Of a stretch of DNA of 64,000 bases, positions 18,637 through 29,030 are shown piece by piece. The stretch's first letter is position 1. Each line of letters opens with the position of its first letter. The DNA is taken from contig DUAG01000035.1 of NCBI GenBank assembly GCA_012960925.1, forward strand, positions 1 to 64,000. The letters run 5' to 3'. The position numbers were made by a program, and so were the translations under genes. This stretch comes from Candidatus Manganitrophaceae bacterium. Lineage in GTDB: Bacteria > Nitrospirota > Nitrospiria > SBBL01 > JAADHI01. The notes under the pieces are model-generated. The model saw only the letters and a program-made list of their open reading frames with translations. It was not told the DNA's origin and did no database searches.

Positions 18637-18663
18637 TTAGCACTCGATAGGTGAGAGTGCCAA
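18637..18663 (+). promoter_or_regulatory. CIRCE operator (HrcA-binding)
   Basis: TTAGCACTC, nine bases, GAGTGCCAA: the CIRCE inverted repeat (consensus TTAGCACTC-N9-GAGTGCTAA) with one mismatch in the right arm. Placed right after the -10 box, it predicts repression of groESL by HrcA and release on heat stress. hrcA itself is not in the window. Confidence 0.93.
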
Positions 18664-18782
18664 AATGAGCCCTATAGTTTAGGTAAAGGTGTCTAAATCG
18701 GGGTTGAATTTTTTCAAGACTTATAGATAGAAAGAACAAAGTGAGTCTTTGTTCAAACAAATCTGCTTCCAGGAGGAGAAAT

Positions 18783-19067
18783 ATGTCAGGAGCTACAAAA
18801 TCATCGGTGAAATTTAAACCACTTAAGGATAGGGTCTTTGTGAGTTATTCTGATGAGCCCGAAAAGACGTCCAGTGGCTTGTATATCCCTGATGCCGCAA
18901 AAGAAAAACCGCAGCAAGGGAACATTGAGGCAATCGGAAGCGAGGTCAAAGAGGTGAAGATTGGAAATACGATTCTCTTTGATAAATATTCCGGTAGCAA
19001 GATTAAATTGGATGATCAGGATTATCTTATTCTGAAAGAAGAGGATATCCTGGGGATTATTGGTTAG
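18783..19067 (+). CDS. groES: Co-chaperonin GroES
   Basis: 94-residue lid of the GroEL chamber. Conserved KFKPLKDRVFV, mobile loop around KTSSGLYIPDAAKEKPQQG, then GNTILFDKYSG and EEDILGII. ATG 18783 has a strong AGGAGGAG site; an in-frame upstream start at 18741 is ignored because it adds unrelated residues. First gene of groESL. Confidence 0.97.
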   Translation: MSGATKSSVKFKPLKDRVFVSYSDEPEKTSSGLYIPDAAKEKPQQGNIEAIGSEVKEVKIGNTILFDKYSGSKIKLDDQDYLILKEEDILGIIG

Positions 19068-19109
19068 AGCAACATTAGCAGGTTCAACGCGCTTTAGAAG
19101 GAGGAATGA

Positions 19110-20756
<1,647 letters not shown>

Positions 20757-20803
20757 GAAAAGAGTTCGGAGATCGTGGTTGAGAAGAAAGATCTTTCGCT
20801 CTG

Positions 20804-20844
20804 GAGGCCCCCCCGTAATATTCCGGGGGGGCCTCTTTGTTTTT
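20804..20844 (+). terminator. Intrinsic terminator of groESL
   Basis: GAGGCCCCCCC pairs with GGGGGGGCCTC around a short loop (stem ends at 20835), followed by TTTGTTTTT. This is a strong rho-independent terminator. Confidence 0.93.
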
Positions 20845-20867
20845 GCTCTCTTTCAGTTTGTTGACGA

Positions 20868-20894
20868 TTGACTTCGGTCTTCGATCTCTATAAA
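20868..20894 (+). promoter_or_regulatory. Possible trxA promoter
   Basis: TTGACT (20868-20873) and TATAAA (20889-20894) are 15 bp apart, slightly short but with good boxes; a second TTGACG sits at 20861. Confidence 0.4.
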
Positions 20895-20945
20895 ATGACC
20901 TCCAATTGCTGCGGGCCTGATGAGAAATTTACTTAAGGAGATATG

Positions 20946-21275
20946 ATGGGGAATACAGTAGATGTCACGAGTAAAAGTTGGGAAGAAGAGGTTTTGAAGC
21001 ATTCCGGGGCTGTTATGGTTGATTTTTGGGCCTCATGGTGCGGTCCATGCAAGATGATCGCGCCTGTGATCGACGAATTGGCAGTAGAGTATAGCGGACG
21101 CCTGAAGGTCTGCAAACTGAATACGGATGAAAGTCCGGATATATCCAGCCAGTACCAGATTATGGGAATTCCCTCGCTCCTCTTTTTTAAAGAAGGTAAG
21201 CTGGTCGATAAAATGGTTGGCGCCGCATCAAAGAATAAATTTAAAGAAAAGATTGAGGCTATTATATCAAACTAA
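20946..21275 (+). CDS. trxA: Thioredoxin
   Basis: Cytoplasmic disulfide reductase of 109 residues with the active site WASWCGPCKMIAPVIDELA, the cis-proline strand GIPSLLFFKEGK and a C-terminal helix. Of two adjacent ATGs (20943 and 20946) the second is at better distance from AAGGAG (20935-20940). Single-gene unit with its own promoter; a family-B repeat follows within a few bases. Confidence 0.94.
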   Translation: MGNTVDVTSKSWEEEVLKHSGAVMVDFWASWCGPCKMIAPVIDELAVEYSGRLKVCKLNTDESPDISSQYQIMGIPSLLFFKEGKLVDKMVGAASKNKFKEKIEAIISN

Positions 21276-21276
21276 T

Positions 21277-21448
21277 TGATATTTATAACTATTCACATTC
21301 TACTATTTTCTTCAGGGCAAGGCGTGAGGAGCGCAGAACCACAGCGTATGTTGTATACGCGAGGATTTGAGCACCACAGCAACGCCGCCATGGAGGAATG
21401 GGTCTCACGAAGCCAAAGAGGGATGTACTGAATAGTGACTGATATTTA
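21277..21448. repeat. MITE-like family B, copy B2
   Basis: Outer arms TATTTATAACTATTCA (left, about 21281-21296) and TGAATAGTGACTGATATTTA (right, about 21429-21448) are imperfect inverted repeats. The inside reads AGGGCAAGGCGTGAGGAGCG, CGTATGTTGTATACG and GAGCACCACAGCAACGCC, shared with B1 and B3. It fills the trxA-recN gap. Confidence 0.7.
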
Positions 21449-21454
21449 AAGAGT

Positions 21455-23104
21455 ATGCTTAGAGAACTTCGAATCAAGGACTATGCAATTATTGATGAAG
21501 TCTCTCTTTGTTTTGATGGGGGATTAAATGTCATTACCGGTGAAACGGGAACCGGAAAATCAATACTTGTTGAAGCGCTCGCGCTTATTCTAGGGGGAAG
21601 GTTTACGAGCGAAGCCATCCGCCAGGGTGTGAACGAGGCGACCCTGGAAGCCCGTTTTGATCCACCCCCGCACTCCTCTCCTACTGACGATCCAGTCGAT
21701 TATTTTATTCTCAAAAGAGTCTTGTCCCGATCCGGGAAAAACCGAGTTTATCTCAATGGTTCCCTTTCAAACCTCTCTTCTTTAAAGCAGATCGGTCAAA
21801 AATCTGTTGAAATTCATGGACAACAGGAAAACCATAACCTCGCCGATACCAACCATCACCTTTTTCTCCTAGACTGTTTCTGTCAAATTCTTGAAGAACG
21901 TTCTCGTTATAAATCCTCTTATCGGGACTGGGTTTTTCTCCGCCAGGAGAGGACCGCTCTGGAGGAGAGAGCGCTTGAAGGGAAACGACAGGCATCTTTC
22001 ATTGAGCACCAACTCTTAGAGATCAGAGGCGCGAAGCTTGATCCGGATGAAGAAAAATCTTTAGAGAGAGAGGAGAGGCTCCTGAAGAATGGGTCGGGAA
22101 TTGTGTCATTGTCAGAACAGGCTTATGCTCGGCTTTCAGAGGAAGGTGGTGTCTTCAACCTATTGGATGAGGTAGAACGGGCCGTTCAGGGTTTGCATGA
22201 TGCGACGGAAGATGCTTCTTCTGAGATGGAACTCGTGGAAACTTCAAAGATTCAACTGAAGGAACTGGCAATTTCCTTGCGAGACCGTCTGGAGCATGTA
22301 GAACATCATCCGGAGCGCTTGCAGGAGGTGAGAGAACGCCTGTATCTGATCCAGAGGATGAAGAAAAAATATGGTCTTTCCTCAATTGAAGAAATTCTTG
22401 CTTATCAGGAAGGTCTTGATGAGGACTTGAATCGTCTCTTGACGGTCGAGGAACGCCTCAGGGATGTTGACGCGCAATTGAATGAAATGGAGGACAATTT
22501 AAGTGTACAGGCAGCTTTCCTCTCACGAAGAAGGGCGAAAGTAAAAGAGGCCTTGGAAAAGAAGGTACAGCAAGAATTGGGCTTGTTGGGGATGGAAAAA
22601 ACGCTATTCAATGTTTCTTTAAAGGAAATTCCCCTTTCCGAGACGGGAAATGAGCGGGTTGAGTTTCTGATTGCCCAGCCTGGAGAGATTCCTCAAGGCA
22701 TCACAAAAATTGCTTCTGGGGGAGAACTGTCCCGGATTATGCTTGCGCTTAAAGTGGTTCTCGCTGAAGTTGATCCTGTTCCGACTCTGGTTTTCGACGA
22801 GATCGATGCTGGCATTGGCGGCGCAGTTGCGGAACGCGTTGGGCGTCGGCTCTCCAGGCTTTCAGAAGGGCATCAGGTATTTTGCATAACACACCTTGCT
22901 CAGATTGCATGTATGGCGGACCATCACTATTTTGTTGAGAAAGGAAGTCAGGGCGAGCGAGTCGCAACCTCGGTGAAGGAATTATCGAAGGAAGAACGGG
23001 TGACGGAATTGGCAAGAATGCTTGGGGGGGTGACGATTACGCCGATCACATTACGCCATGCAGCGGAGATGATCGACCTGAAGTCCGGTTCCGGGAGAGA
23101 ATAA
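21455..23104 (+). CDS. recN: DNA repair protein RecN
   Basis: SMC-like ATPase (549 residues) for double-strand-break repair. Walker A GETGTGKSI near the N-terminus, then the HGQQENHNL block, a long central coiled coil (about 150-350), and the C-terminal ABC head with SGGELSRIMLALKVVLA and Walker B VFDEIDAGIGG, then HLAQIACMADHH. The start ATG lies just beyond repeat B2, so its promoter may be inside the repeat; no SOS box (CTGT-N8-ACAG) is seen. Confidence 0.96.
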   Translation: MLRELRIKDYAIIDEVSLCFDGGLNVITGETGTGKSILVEALALILGGRFTSEAIRQGVNEATLEARFDPPPHSSPTDDPVDYFILKRVLSRSGKNRVYLNGSLSNLSSLKQIGQKSVEIHGQQENHNLADTNHHLFLLDCFCQILEERSRYKSSYRDWVFLRQERTALEERALEGKRQASFIEHQLLEIRGAKLDPDEEKSLEREERLLKNGSGIVSLSEQAYARLSEEGGVFNLLDEVERAVQGLHDATEDASSEMELVETSKIQLKELAISLRDRLEHVEHHPERLQEVRERLYLIQRMKKKYGLSSIEEILAYQEGLDEDLNRLLTVEERLRDVDAQLNEMEDNLSVQAAFLSRRRAKVKEALEKKVQQELGLLGMEKTLFNVSLKEIPLSETGNERVEFLIAQPGEIPQGITKIASGGELSRIMLALKVVLAEVDPVPTLVFDEIDAGIGGAVAERVGRRLSRLSEGHQVFCITHLAQIACMADHHYFVEKGSQGERVATSVKELSKEERVTELARMLGGVTITPITLRHAAEMIDLKSGSGRE

Positions 23105-23166
23105 AATAGGAGGTTGACTCCCTCGTTGGTTTGAACAATCCTTTGCCTTGGTAGACCCTGAATTGC

Positions 23167-23195
23167 TTGACAAAGGGATTGATGCTACGTAAAAT
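23167..23195 (+). promoter_or_regulatory. Strong promoter, apparently giving a leaderless mRNA
   Basis: TTGACA (23167-23172), 17 bp, TAAAAT (23190-23195). The only sensible start codon, GTG 23202, lies seven bases after the -10 box, where transcription itself should begin. Confidence 0.65.
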
Positions 23196-23201
23196 GCGGA
23201 C

Positions 23202-23999
23202 GTGACTCTCGCAATCAGAAAAAAGACCACTCCCGAATGGATCTCCCTGGCGGTATTTCTCTTTTTTGTATCCCTCCCTGCTTTGACCCTTGCCCAACGT
23301 CCTTTTCTTGCTACGGAGAGTGCAATTCCTGTTGATCGAGGGGCCTATCGTCTGGAGACGGGTATTGTCGCGAATCGCTATTCAGCCGGCACCCGGGGGA
23401 TAACCTTCAATACCTCATTGCGATATGGCTTGATTCAAAACTTAGAGATAGACTTTGAACTTCCTTATCTCTTCTTTGAAGACAAGGGCGATCATCTGGA
23501 GCATATCGGGGATGTTTTATTGAAAACAAAGGTCCGTTTCCTAAAGGGGAGGATTGCGAATCCGCTCTCTCTTGCAGGGATGCTTGTGATCAAATTTCCA
23601 TCCGCAGGAAAGCTGGCGTTTTTTCGCCCCGAAGCAACCGGGGAAGCGGATGTGGGAATATGGGCACTTGCCAGTAAAGAGTTCGACCTGACGATGGTCC
23701 ATGTTAATTTTGGCTATATTCTTATCGGGAACCCGGCCTTTGAAGACAGGGAGGACCAGGTCCGATATTCTCTGGGAATTGAACGTGGTTTCTGGGACTC
23801 TAATTCTGTCCTCTTTGCTGAATTGAGTGGCAGTTCAGAGGTAGATGATGCCGCACCCAACGAGACGCTGGTTTTTGCGGGTGGATTTTCATATGAGGCG
23901 GATTTGGATATCTTTTTAGACGCTTCGGGTGGAGTTGGTATGACGAGCGAGTCCCCTGATTATGTGATCAGCGGAGGACTGACATACTATTTTCACTAA
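23202..23999 (+). CDS. Outer-membrane beta-barrel protein
   Basis: 265 residues with a signal peptide (hydrophobic core about 13-30, cut after LTLA) and then alternating strands ending in an aromatic C-terminus (GGLTYYFH), typical of outer-membrane barrels. Phrases such as RYGLIQNLEIDFELPYLF, LLKTKVRFL and VGIWALASKEFDLTMVHVNF resemble the transporter-like barrel group that includes MetA of phenol degradation. The substrate cannot be told. It stands alone after recN, with its own promoter and a GTG start that looks leaderless. Confidence 0.8.
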   Translation: MTLAIRKKTTPEWISLAVFLFFVSLPALTLAQRPFLATESAIPVDRGAYRLETGIVANRYSAGTRGITFNTSLRYGLIQNLEIDFELPYLFFEDKGDHLEHIGDVLLKTKVRFLKGRIANPLSLAGMLVIKFPSAGKLAFFRPEATGEADVGIWALASKEFDLTMVHVNFGYILIGNPAFEDREDQVRYSLGIERGFWDSNSVLFAELSGSSEVDDAAPNETLVFAGGFSYEADLDIFLDASGGVGMTSESPDYVISGGLTYYFH

Positions 24000-24031
24000 G
24001 GAGGGGGTGGATGGAGGCCGAGATCGGCCTC

Positions 24032-24223
24032 TTATCTGGCCTTGACCACTTTCCCGGATTTGATGCAGGATGTGCACACGCGGAGCCGCTTCACGCTCTT
24101 GCCCACGAGGGCACGAACCGTTTGAAGGTTTGGCTGGAAGACGCGCTTTGTCCTGTTGTTTGCGTGGCTGACTGAATTTCCCACTTGTCGCCTTTTTTCG
24201 CAAATGTCACAAACTCTTGCCAT
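24032..24223 (-). CDS. rpmB: 50S ribosomal protein bL28
   Basis: 63 residues. [20 protein letters not shown], then [13 protein letters not shown] and [12 protein letters not shown]. The two CxxC pairs (CDIC and CTSC) mark the zinc-binding form of bL28. AAGGAAGG lies upstream of the ATG. On the minus strand a possible promoter TTGTTC-17-TAGCAT lies about 80 bp upstream. It is convergent with the barrel gene, 32 bp away. Confidence 0.95.
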   Translation of the reverse strand: MARVCDICEKRRQVGNSVSHANNRTKRVFQPNLQTVRALVGKSVKRLRVCTSCIKSGKVVKAR

Positions 24224-24335
24224 TGAACTTTTCCTTCCTTTGTAGAGCTACTACGCAATAGTGCCGTTCAAGTTGAAACAATTCAGATGGCATGCTACCA
24301 TAAATCCCCTTTAAGAACAAGAAAAATTAGGTATT

Positions 24336-24366
24336 GAAGAACCCCGCCGAAGAGCGGCGAGGCTTC
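24336..24366. repeat. Small palindromic motif (GAAGAACC type)
   Basis: GAAGAACCCCGCCGAAGAGC continues to GGCGAGGCTTC and folds on CGCCG/CGGCG with outer GAAG/CTTC. The phrase GAAGAACC-CGCC recurs at 13934 and, inverted, near 52.09 kb. Confidence 0.4.
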
Positions 24367-24424
24367 TCCACCTCGAGAGGAAAAACGACTTTATTTTAAT
24401 CGTTCGATGTGCGTGTGCAAGTGT

Positions 24425-24452
24425 CCGTTCTTAGATTATTGAACGGTTTTTT
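24425..24452 (+). terminator. Terminator-like hairpin in front of recG
   Basis: CCGTTC (24425-24430), ten-base loop, GAACGG, then six T. It points toward recG and lies only 24 bp before its start codon. It may stop read-through from upstream or act as an attenuator. Confidence 0.5.
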
Positions 24453-24476
24453 GTTTAGGGAACTTGAGAAGAAAAT

Positions 24477-26627
24477 ATGTTTCAAGCAGCAAAGAAAAAT
24501 GGACCCGTGCAGCGTGAAGGCATTTTTCCCTGGGAGACCCCGATTCAATATGTGAAAGGTGTCGGACCGGTAAGGGCCATGCTGCTCAAAAAACTGGAGA
24601 TTGAGACACTTGAGGACCTGCTGTACTTTTTTCCTTTCCGCTATGAAGACCGTACCGCTTTAAAAAAAATAGCTTCCCTTATCCCTGGGGAGGAGCAGGC
24701 CATTCTGGCAGAGGTGAAGGCCGTTTCTCTGGTGGATACACCTCGTAAAAGAATGAAGATTGTTGATGTTGCCTTCTCGGATGGTACTGGGCTCTTGCAT
24801 GCGAAGTGGTTTAATCAAGCCTACCTGAAAGAATACTTCAAGGTTGGGGACAAGGTGATGTTAAGCGGACGGACCAAGGTAAATGTCTATTCGGGGGGAC
24901 GTCTTGAAATGGCGTCACCACAATATGAAAAACTGGATGAAAATGAACCTCAAATCCATACAGGGCGTATTGTGCCGATTTATCACGAGACCAAAGGTCT
25001 GAGCAGCAGGCAGATTCGGTCTTTGATGATGGGAACGTTAAACCGCTACATGAGATTGCTTCCCGAGATGCTCCCGCCGGGACTCATCAAGAAATACAAG
25101 TTTCTCCCCCTTTCGAAGGCCATCACCAACCTGCATTTCCCTTCTGGTGAATGGGACGTCGCCCTTTTTAACTCGGGGGAGAGTCCTCCGCACAAGCGCC
25201 TTTCTTTTGATGAATTTTTTCTGCTTCAGACCGGTCTGGCCCTCCGGAAAAAAATGCGCGCTGAAGAGGAGTGCGGAATTGCATTCAGCAGACCGAGCCC
25301 TTTATTGACGGAACTTCTCAACCTGATCCCTTTTAGGCTGACCGGGGCACAGGAGCGTGTATTGTCTCAGATCAAGAAAGATATGGCCTATATCAAACCC
25401 ATGAACCGGCTGATACAGGGAGATGTCGGCTCGGGAAAGACCATCGTCGCGCTGATGGCGATTCTGCTTGCCATTGACCATGGATATCAGGCCGCTTTGA
25501 TGGCTCCTACAGAGATACTCGCTGAACAGCATTTACAGACACTAAAGAAATACCTTGAGAAATTGGGAAAAACGGTTGTTTTACTGACCAGTGACATGAA
25601 AAAGAAGGAGAAAACTGCGGTCCTGCATCAAATCGAATCGGGTGAATCTGATCTGGTCATTGGAACACATGCCCTGATTCAGGACGGCATCCACTTTAAA
25701 AAACTTGGGTTAACGGTTGTTGATGAACAACATAAGTTTGGCGTTTTACAAAGGGCAAAACTAAGACAAAAGGGCGTACTGCCCGACATGCTGATTATGA
25801 CCGCGACCCCGATTCCCCGGACTTTGGGAATGACGCTCTACGGTGATCTAAATATTTCCGTGATCGATGAACTTCCGCCGGGTCGTTCTCCCATTTTGAC
25901 GTCTTTGTTTTACGGGAAAAAGCGCGATCGGGCATACAAACTGCTTGAGGAAGAACTTAATAAGGGGAGGCAAGGGTATGTTGTCTGCCCCCTGGTGGTA
26001 GAGTCTGAGAAAGTGGACCTGAGGGCCGCAACTGAACTGTATGATGAGCTAAAAAAAGAGATCTTTAAAGATCGAAGGATCGGGTTATTGCATGGACGCT
26101 TGAAAAGAGATGAGAAAGAGTGGATCATGCGTGATTTTAAGGAAGGAAAGATCGATCTCTTGATTGCAACAACTATTGTTGAGGTGGGAATTGACGTTCC
26201 AAATGCCACGATTATGTTGATTGAGCATGTTGAGCGCTTTGGGCTGGCACAGCTTCACCAGCTTCGCGGTCGGGTCGGAAGGGGTAGCGAACAATCCTAT
26301 TGTTTGATGGTTGCCGCATTTCCTCTGTCAAAAGAGGGAAAGAGGCGCCTTGCAGCAATGGTCGGAAGCACGGATGGTTTTAAGATTGCCGAGGTTGATT
26401 TGGAGATTCGCGGACCGGGGGAATTTTTTGGGACCCGCCAGTCGGGAATACCGGCTTTGCGGGTTGCAAATCTTATCCGGGATGTTAAGATCCTGGAGGC
26501 GGCCCGAAAAGATGCCTTTGAATGGCTTGATCGGCATCCACAACTTGAAGACGCGGAAAGTCTTCCGATTCGTTCTTTTATGGAAAGAAAGTGGCATGGT
26601 AAACTGGAGTGGTTGACAACAGCCTGA
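24477..26627 (+). CDS. recG: ATP-dependent DNA helicase RecG
   Basis: Branch-migrating helicase that reverses stalled forks and processes Holliday junctions. 716 residues: N-terminal wedge/OB domain (to about 270), then the motor with QGDVGSGKTIVALMA (Walker A), APTEILAEQH, VVDEQHKFGVLQR (DEQH box), MTATPIPRTLGM, TTIVEVGIDVPNATIM and QLRGRVGRG. The C-terminal signature RGPGEFFGTRQSG is present. No strong ribosome site before the ATG. Confidence 0.97.
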   Translation: MFQAAKKNGPVQREGIFPWETPIQYVKGVGPVRAMLLKKLEIETLEDLLYFFPFRYEDRTALKKIASLIPGEEQAILAEVKAVSLVDTPRKRMKIVDVAFSDGTGLLHAKWFNQAYLKEYFKVGDKVMLSGRTKVNVYSGGRLEMASPQYEKLDENEPQIHTGRIVPIYHETKGLSSRQIRSLMMGTLNRYMRLLPEMLPPGLIKKYKFLPLSKAITNLHFPSGEWDVALFNSGESPPHKRLSFDEFFLLQTGLALRKKMRAEEECGIAFSRPSPLLTELLNLIPFRLTGAQERVLSQIKKDMAYIKPMNRLIQGDVGSGKTIVALMAILLAIDHGYQAALMAPTEILAEQHLQTLKKYLEKLGKTVVLLTSDMKKKEKTAVLHQIESGESDLVIGTHALIQDGIHFKKLGLTVVDEQHKFGVLQRAKLRQKGVLPDMLIMTATPIPRTLGMTLYGDLNISVIDELPPGRSPILTSLFYGKKRDRAYKLLEEELNKGRQGYVVCPLVVESEKVDLRAATELYDELKKEIFKDRRIGLLHGRLKRDEKEWIMRDFKEGKIDLLIATTIVEVGIDVPNATIMLIEHVERFGLAQLHQLRGRVGRGSEQSYCLMVAAFPLSKEGKRRLAAMVGSTDGFKIAEVDLEIRGPGEFFGTRQSGIPALRVANLIRDVKILEAARKDAFEWLDRHPQLEDAESLPIRSFMERKWHGKLEWLTTA

Positions 26628-26651
26628 TGATTATTTGAGGGAACTTTATAG

Positions 26652-27086
26652 ATGGAAGAGTCAGGTTCAGACAAGGAAGAGACGAGAACCACGTTCTCTG
26701 TGAATGAGGCGCTGAACGCATGGTTAAAACTGGGAAGGCGTCTCCTCTCCCGGAAATCCTGGAAAAAAGATGTCGCTCGCGGGATGAAGCGTCTGCAAAC
26801 AGCCGGTACGTCGGTTGTTGAACGTTCATTTGAAGAGGTGGAACTGGTTCGCCTTCGGTACCGCCTGGAAAAAATTGATCAGGAACTTTTTGAGGCCTAT
26901 CACTTATTGGGGAAAAAATGTCTTGATCATTGGATGAAAGGACGTTCCTTCATCGAGGTTGAACGAAAACGTGAATGCCGACGGATTCATCAAATAGATG
27001 AAGACAAAAAAAAGATCCTCAATCAGATGCGCGAATTGAAAGAATCCTCCAATGAAGATATCGGTGAAAGTGTCCCACCCAAATGA
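26652..27086 (+). CDS. Unknown small helical protein
   Basis: 144 residues, 24 bp after recG and probably in its operon. No signal peptide and no membrane segment. Highly charged and predicted mostly helical: VELVRLRYRLEKIDQELFEAY and RRIHQIDEDKKKILNQMREL are good coiled-coil candidates. The middle is basic (RRLLSRKSWKKDVARGMKRL). I do not recognise the family; a structural or nucleic-acid-associated role is only a guess. Confidence 0.7.
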   Translation: MEESGSDKEETRTTFSVNEALNAWLKLGRRLLSRKSWKKDVARGMKRLQTAGTSVVERSFEEVELVRLRYRLEKIDQELFEAYHLLGKKCLDHWMKGRSFIEVERKRECRRIHQIDEDKKKILNQMRELKESSNEDIGESVPPK

Positions 27087-27155
27087 ACACCTATCGCTCA
27101 CCGAGGCATTTCACCCATCCGACCGATCAATCTGTGGAACTTCAAAGGAAGCGTC

Positions 27156-27881
27156 ATGCTGGCTAGAAAATGCCTTTCTGAGGTCATTGAAGTAAAAAAG
27201 CTCACTGCCGATGTTAAAGAGATCTCTCTGAAATTGATCGATCCGCCGAAGCTGGACTTTAAAGCGGGTCAATACATCGCAATCGAGGTTACCGAAACCA
27301 GGGACGGACATCAACGTCTCAATAATCGGCCGTATTCTATTGTCTCACCGCCTGAGGAGCAGGATGTGATCAAGCTTTGCGCCAATCTTGTCCCTGACGG
27401 TCCGGGATCAACCTATCTCCATTTCCTGAAGGTTGGGGAGACGGTTCCTTTCATCTACCCCCTCGGGTTCTTTACCCTCAAGGGGAATGATCCAACATCG
27501 CTTCTCTTTGTGGCGACCGGGACCGGGATTGTCCCAATCAAGTCCATGATCGTTCATCTTCTCAGAAGCGGAAGTACCCGTCCGATGACACTCCTCTGGG
27601 GGTTGAGGAGGGAGGAAGACTGCTATTATCAGGAGGCGTTTGAGGCCTTGGCCCGGGAGCATCCATCTTTTCAATACAAGCTCACATTGTCCCAGGCTTC
27701 TTCCCGGTGGGCCGGGCTTCGGGGCCGGGTCACACATCGCATCCAGGACGCGATCCAGTCTGTTGAGAACCTGGAGGCCTATCTCTGTGGAAACATGGCG
27801 ATGATAAAAGAGATCAGAACTACCCTCCTTGAAAAAGGACTCTCAAAGAAAGCAATTCATTTCGAGAAATTCTACGATTAG
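27156..27881 (+). CDS. FAD/NAD(P)-binding oxidoreductase (ferredoxin reductase type)
   Basis: 241 residues, a two-domain ferredoxin-NADP reductase fold without an iron-sulfur domain. The FAD motif RPYSIVSPP (RxYS) is near 50, the NAD(P) motif VATGTGIVPIKSMI near 115, and the C-terminal CGNMAMIKEIRTTLLEKG and final aromatic tail FEKFYD complete the pattern. It could reduce ferredoxin, flavodoxin or serve a larger oxidoreductase; the partner is not shown by context. GGAAG precedes the ATG. Confidence 0.86.
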   Translation: MLARKCLSEVIEVKKLTADVKEISLKLIDPPKLDFKAGQYIAIEVTETRDGHQRLNNRPYSIVSPPEEQDVIKLCANLVPDGPGSTYLHFLKVGETVPFIYPLGFFTLKGNDPTSLLFVATGTGIVPIKSMIVHLLRSGSTRPMTLLWGLRREEDCYYQEAFEALAREHPSFQYKLTLSQASSRWAGLRGRVTHRIQDAIQSVENLEAYLCGNMAMIKEIRTTLLEKGLSKKAIHFEKFYD

Positions 27882-27905
27882 CGGATTGAACGCCCTCCAA
27901 TCGAC

Positions 27906-28763
27906 TCAGTCTGTGTTTCTAAGAAACTGGATGATTGCTTCGGCGACTTCTTTCGGCTTTTCCAGATGAGGGAGGTGTCCGCAATCCGGGATCTTGATCA
28001 CTTTCCCATCCCGGAGCCGGTCCAGGAGTCGTTCCCAATGTGCGTCTGATAGCCATCCATCTTTTTCTCCCCAAAGGATCAAGACCGCTTGAGCGATCGT
28101 GGGAAGTCGGTCATCAATGGATTGAATTTCCTCGGAAGAAATCCCCTTTAGAAATCGGAAGAGATTTTTCCGTTGCTGAATCGATGAAAACGGCTGGATG
28201 ACTCTTTCGATCATTGGACCGCTTACAAGGTCCGGGTTATAAAGGGAGCGTTTCAAAATGCCTTTGGCACAACGCCGTAATGCCGATGGCCGTAGAAGAT
28301 AGGGGAGTATCCTTCCCCTGATGCGTCCCTGAGCCCCCTTGGCGGCGATGGGAAGACTGGGAAGGCCGTATGGATTCAATAAGACGATCCGATCAATCCT
28401 TTCTGGCAGCGCTTCGGCGATGCCCAGTGCAATTCCCCCTCCCATAGAGTTTCCAAGTAATGAGACCGGTCTGCCCTCTTTCTCTTCAAGAAAGGCCACG
28501 GCCGACTGGATCATCCCGTAGATGCTCCTTGTCCAGGAAGTCGGCAGAGGACTTTTTCCGAAGCCGGGAAGATCGATTGCATAGATTTTGAAGTGATCAG
28601 AGAGAAGGGGGATGAGTTTCTGCCAACTTTCCAGGGAATCGAAGAGTCCGTGGATCAAGAGAAGAGGTGGGCCTGATCCCAGTTCGATATAATGGAGCTG
28701 TTGATTGCTTGTTCCCAAGGTTTTATCCAGGGGTGTGTGTATAGAAAGGCCTGAATAAGTCAT
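27906..28763 (-). CDS. Alpha/beta hydrolase
   Basis: 285 residues with the complete serine-hydrolase layout: oxyanion strand LLIHGLFDSLESW, nucleophile elbow GNSMGGG, acid GEKDGW and His in CGHLPHLEKP. The sequence resembles epoxide-hydrolase/lipase-like cytoplasmic members; substrate unknown. The 5' end lies inside repeat A1: ATG 28763, or a TTG five codons further up, falls within the left arm of the element. No ribosome site is visible, so expression may have been changed by the insertion. Confidence 0.88.
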   Translation of the reverse strand: MTYSGLSIHTPLDKTLGTSNQQLHYIELGSGPPLLLIHGLFDSLESWQKLIPLLSDHFKIYAIDLPGFGKSPLPTSWTRSIYGMIQSAVAFLEEKEGRPVSLLGNSMGGGIALGIAEALPERIDRIVLLNPYGLPSLPIAAKGAQGRIRGRILPYLLRPSALRRCAKGILKRSLYNPDLVSGPMIERVIQPFSSIQQRKNLFRFLKGISSEEIQSIDDRLPTIAQAVLILWGEKDGWLSDAHWERLLDRLRDGKVIKIPDCGHLPHLEKPKEVAEAIIQFLRNTD

Positions 28764-29024
28764 AAATTGTTTTTTCAAGGCAAAAATGTCCCGCTTCTAT
28801 GTTGCAAATCTTGAACACGCACAGCGAGCGCACGGAGTTAGCGAGTGAATAACGACAAAAGGTCCTTTTTTATTTCGGGTCGAAGAATCCGGATCTTTCG
28901 GGGAGTGTTTCTTCCAAATAGCGGGCTATGGCTTCGCGAGAACCATCCTCTGCGATTTGTGCCTTGAATCGAAACATCTTATTTCCTGAAAAACTCAACC
29001 CAGACTTAATCAGAGCTTTCTATA
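28740..29024. repeat. MITE-like family A, copy A1 (split by a 100-bp insert)
   Basis: Arms: TATAGAAAGGCCTGAATAAG at the left (28740) and CTTAATCAGAGCTTTCTATA at the right (ending 29024). The inner parts match other A copies (TTTTTTCAAGGCAAAAATGT; CGCGAGAACCATCCTCTGCG; CCTTGAATCGAAACAT). Between TTGCAAATCTTGAA and TAGCGGGCTATGG about 103 bases (28816-28918) are extra and unique in the window. Confidence 0.85.
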
Positions 29025-29030
29025 GAAAAA

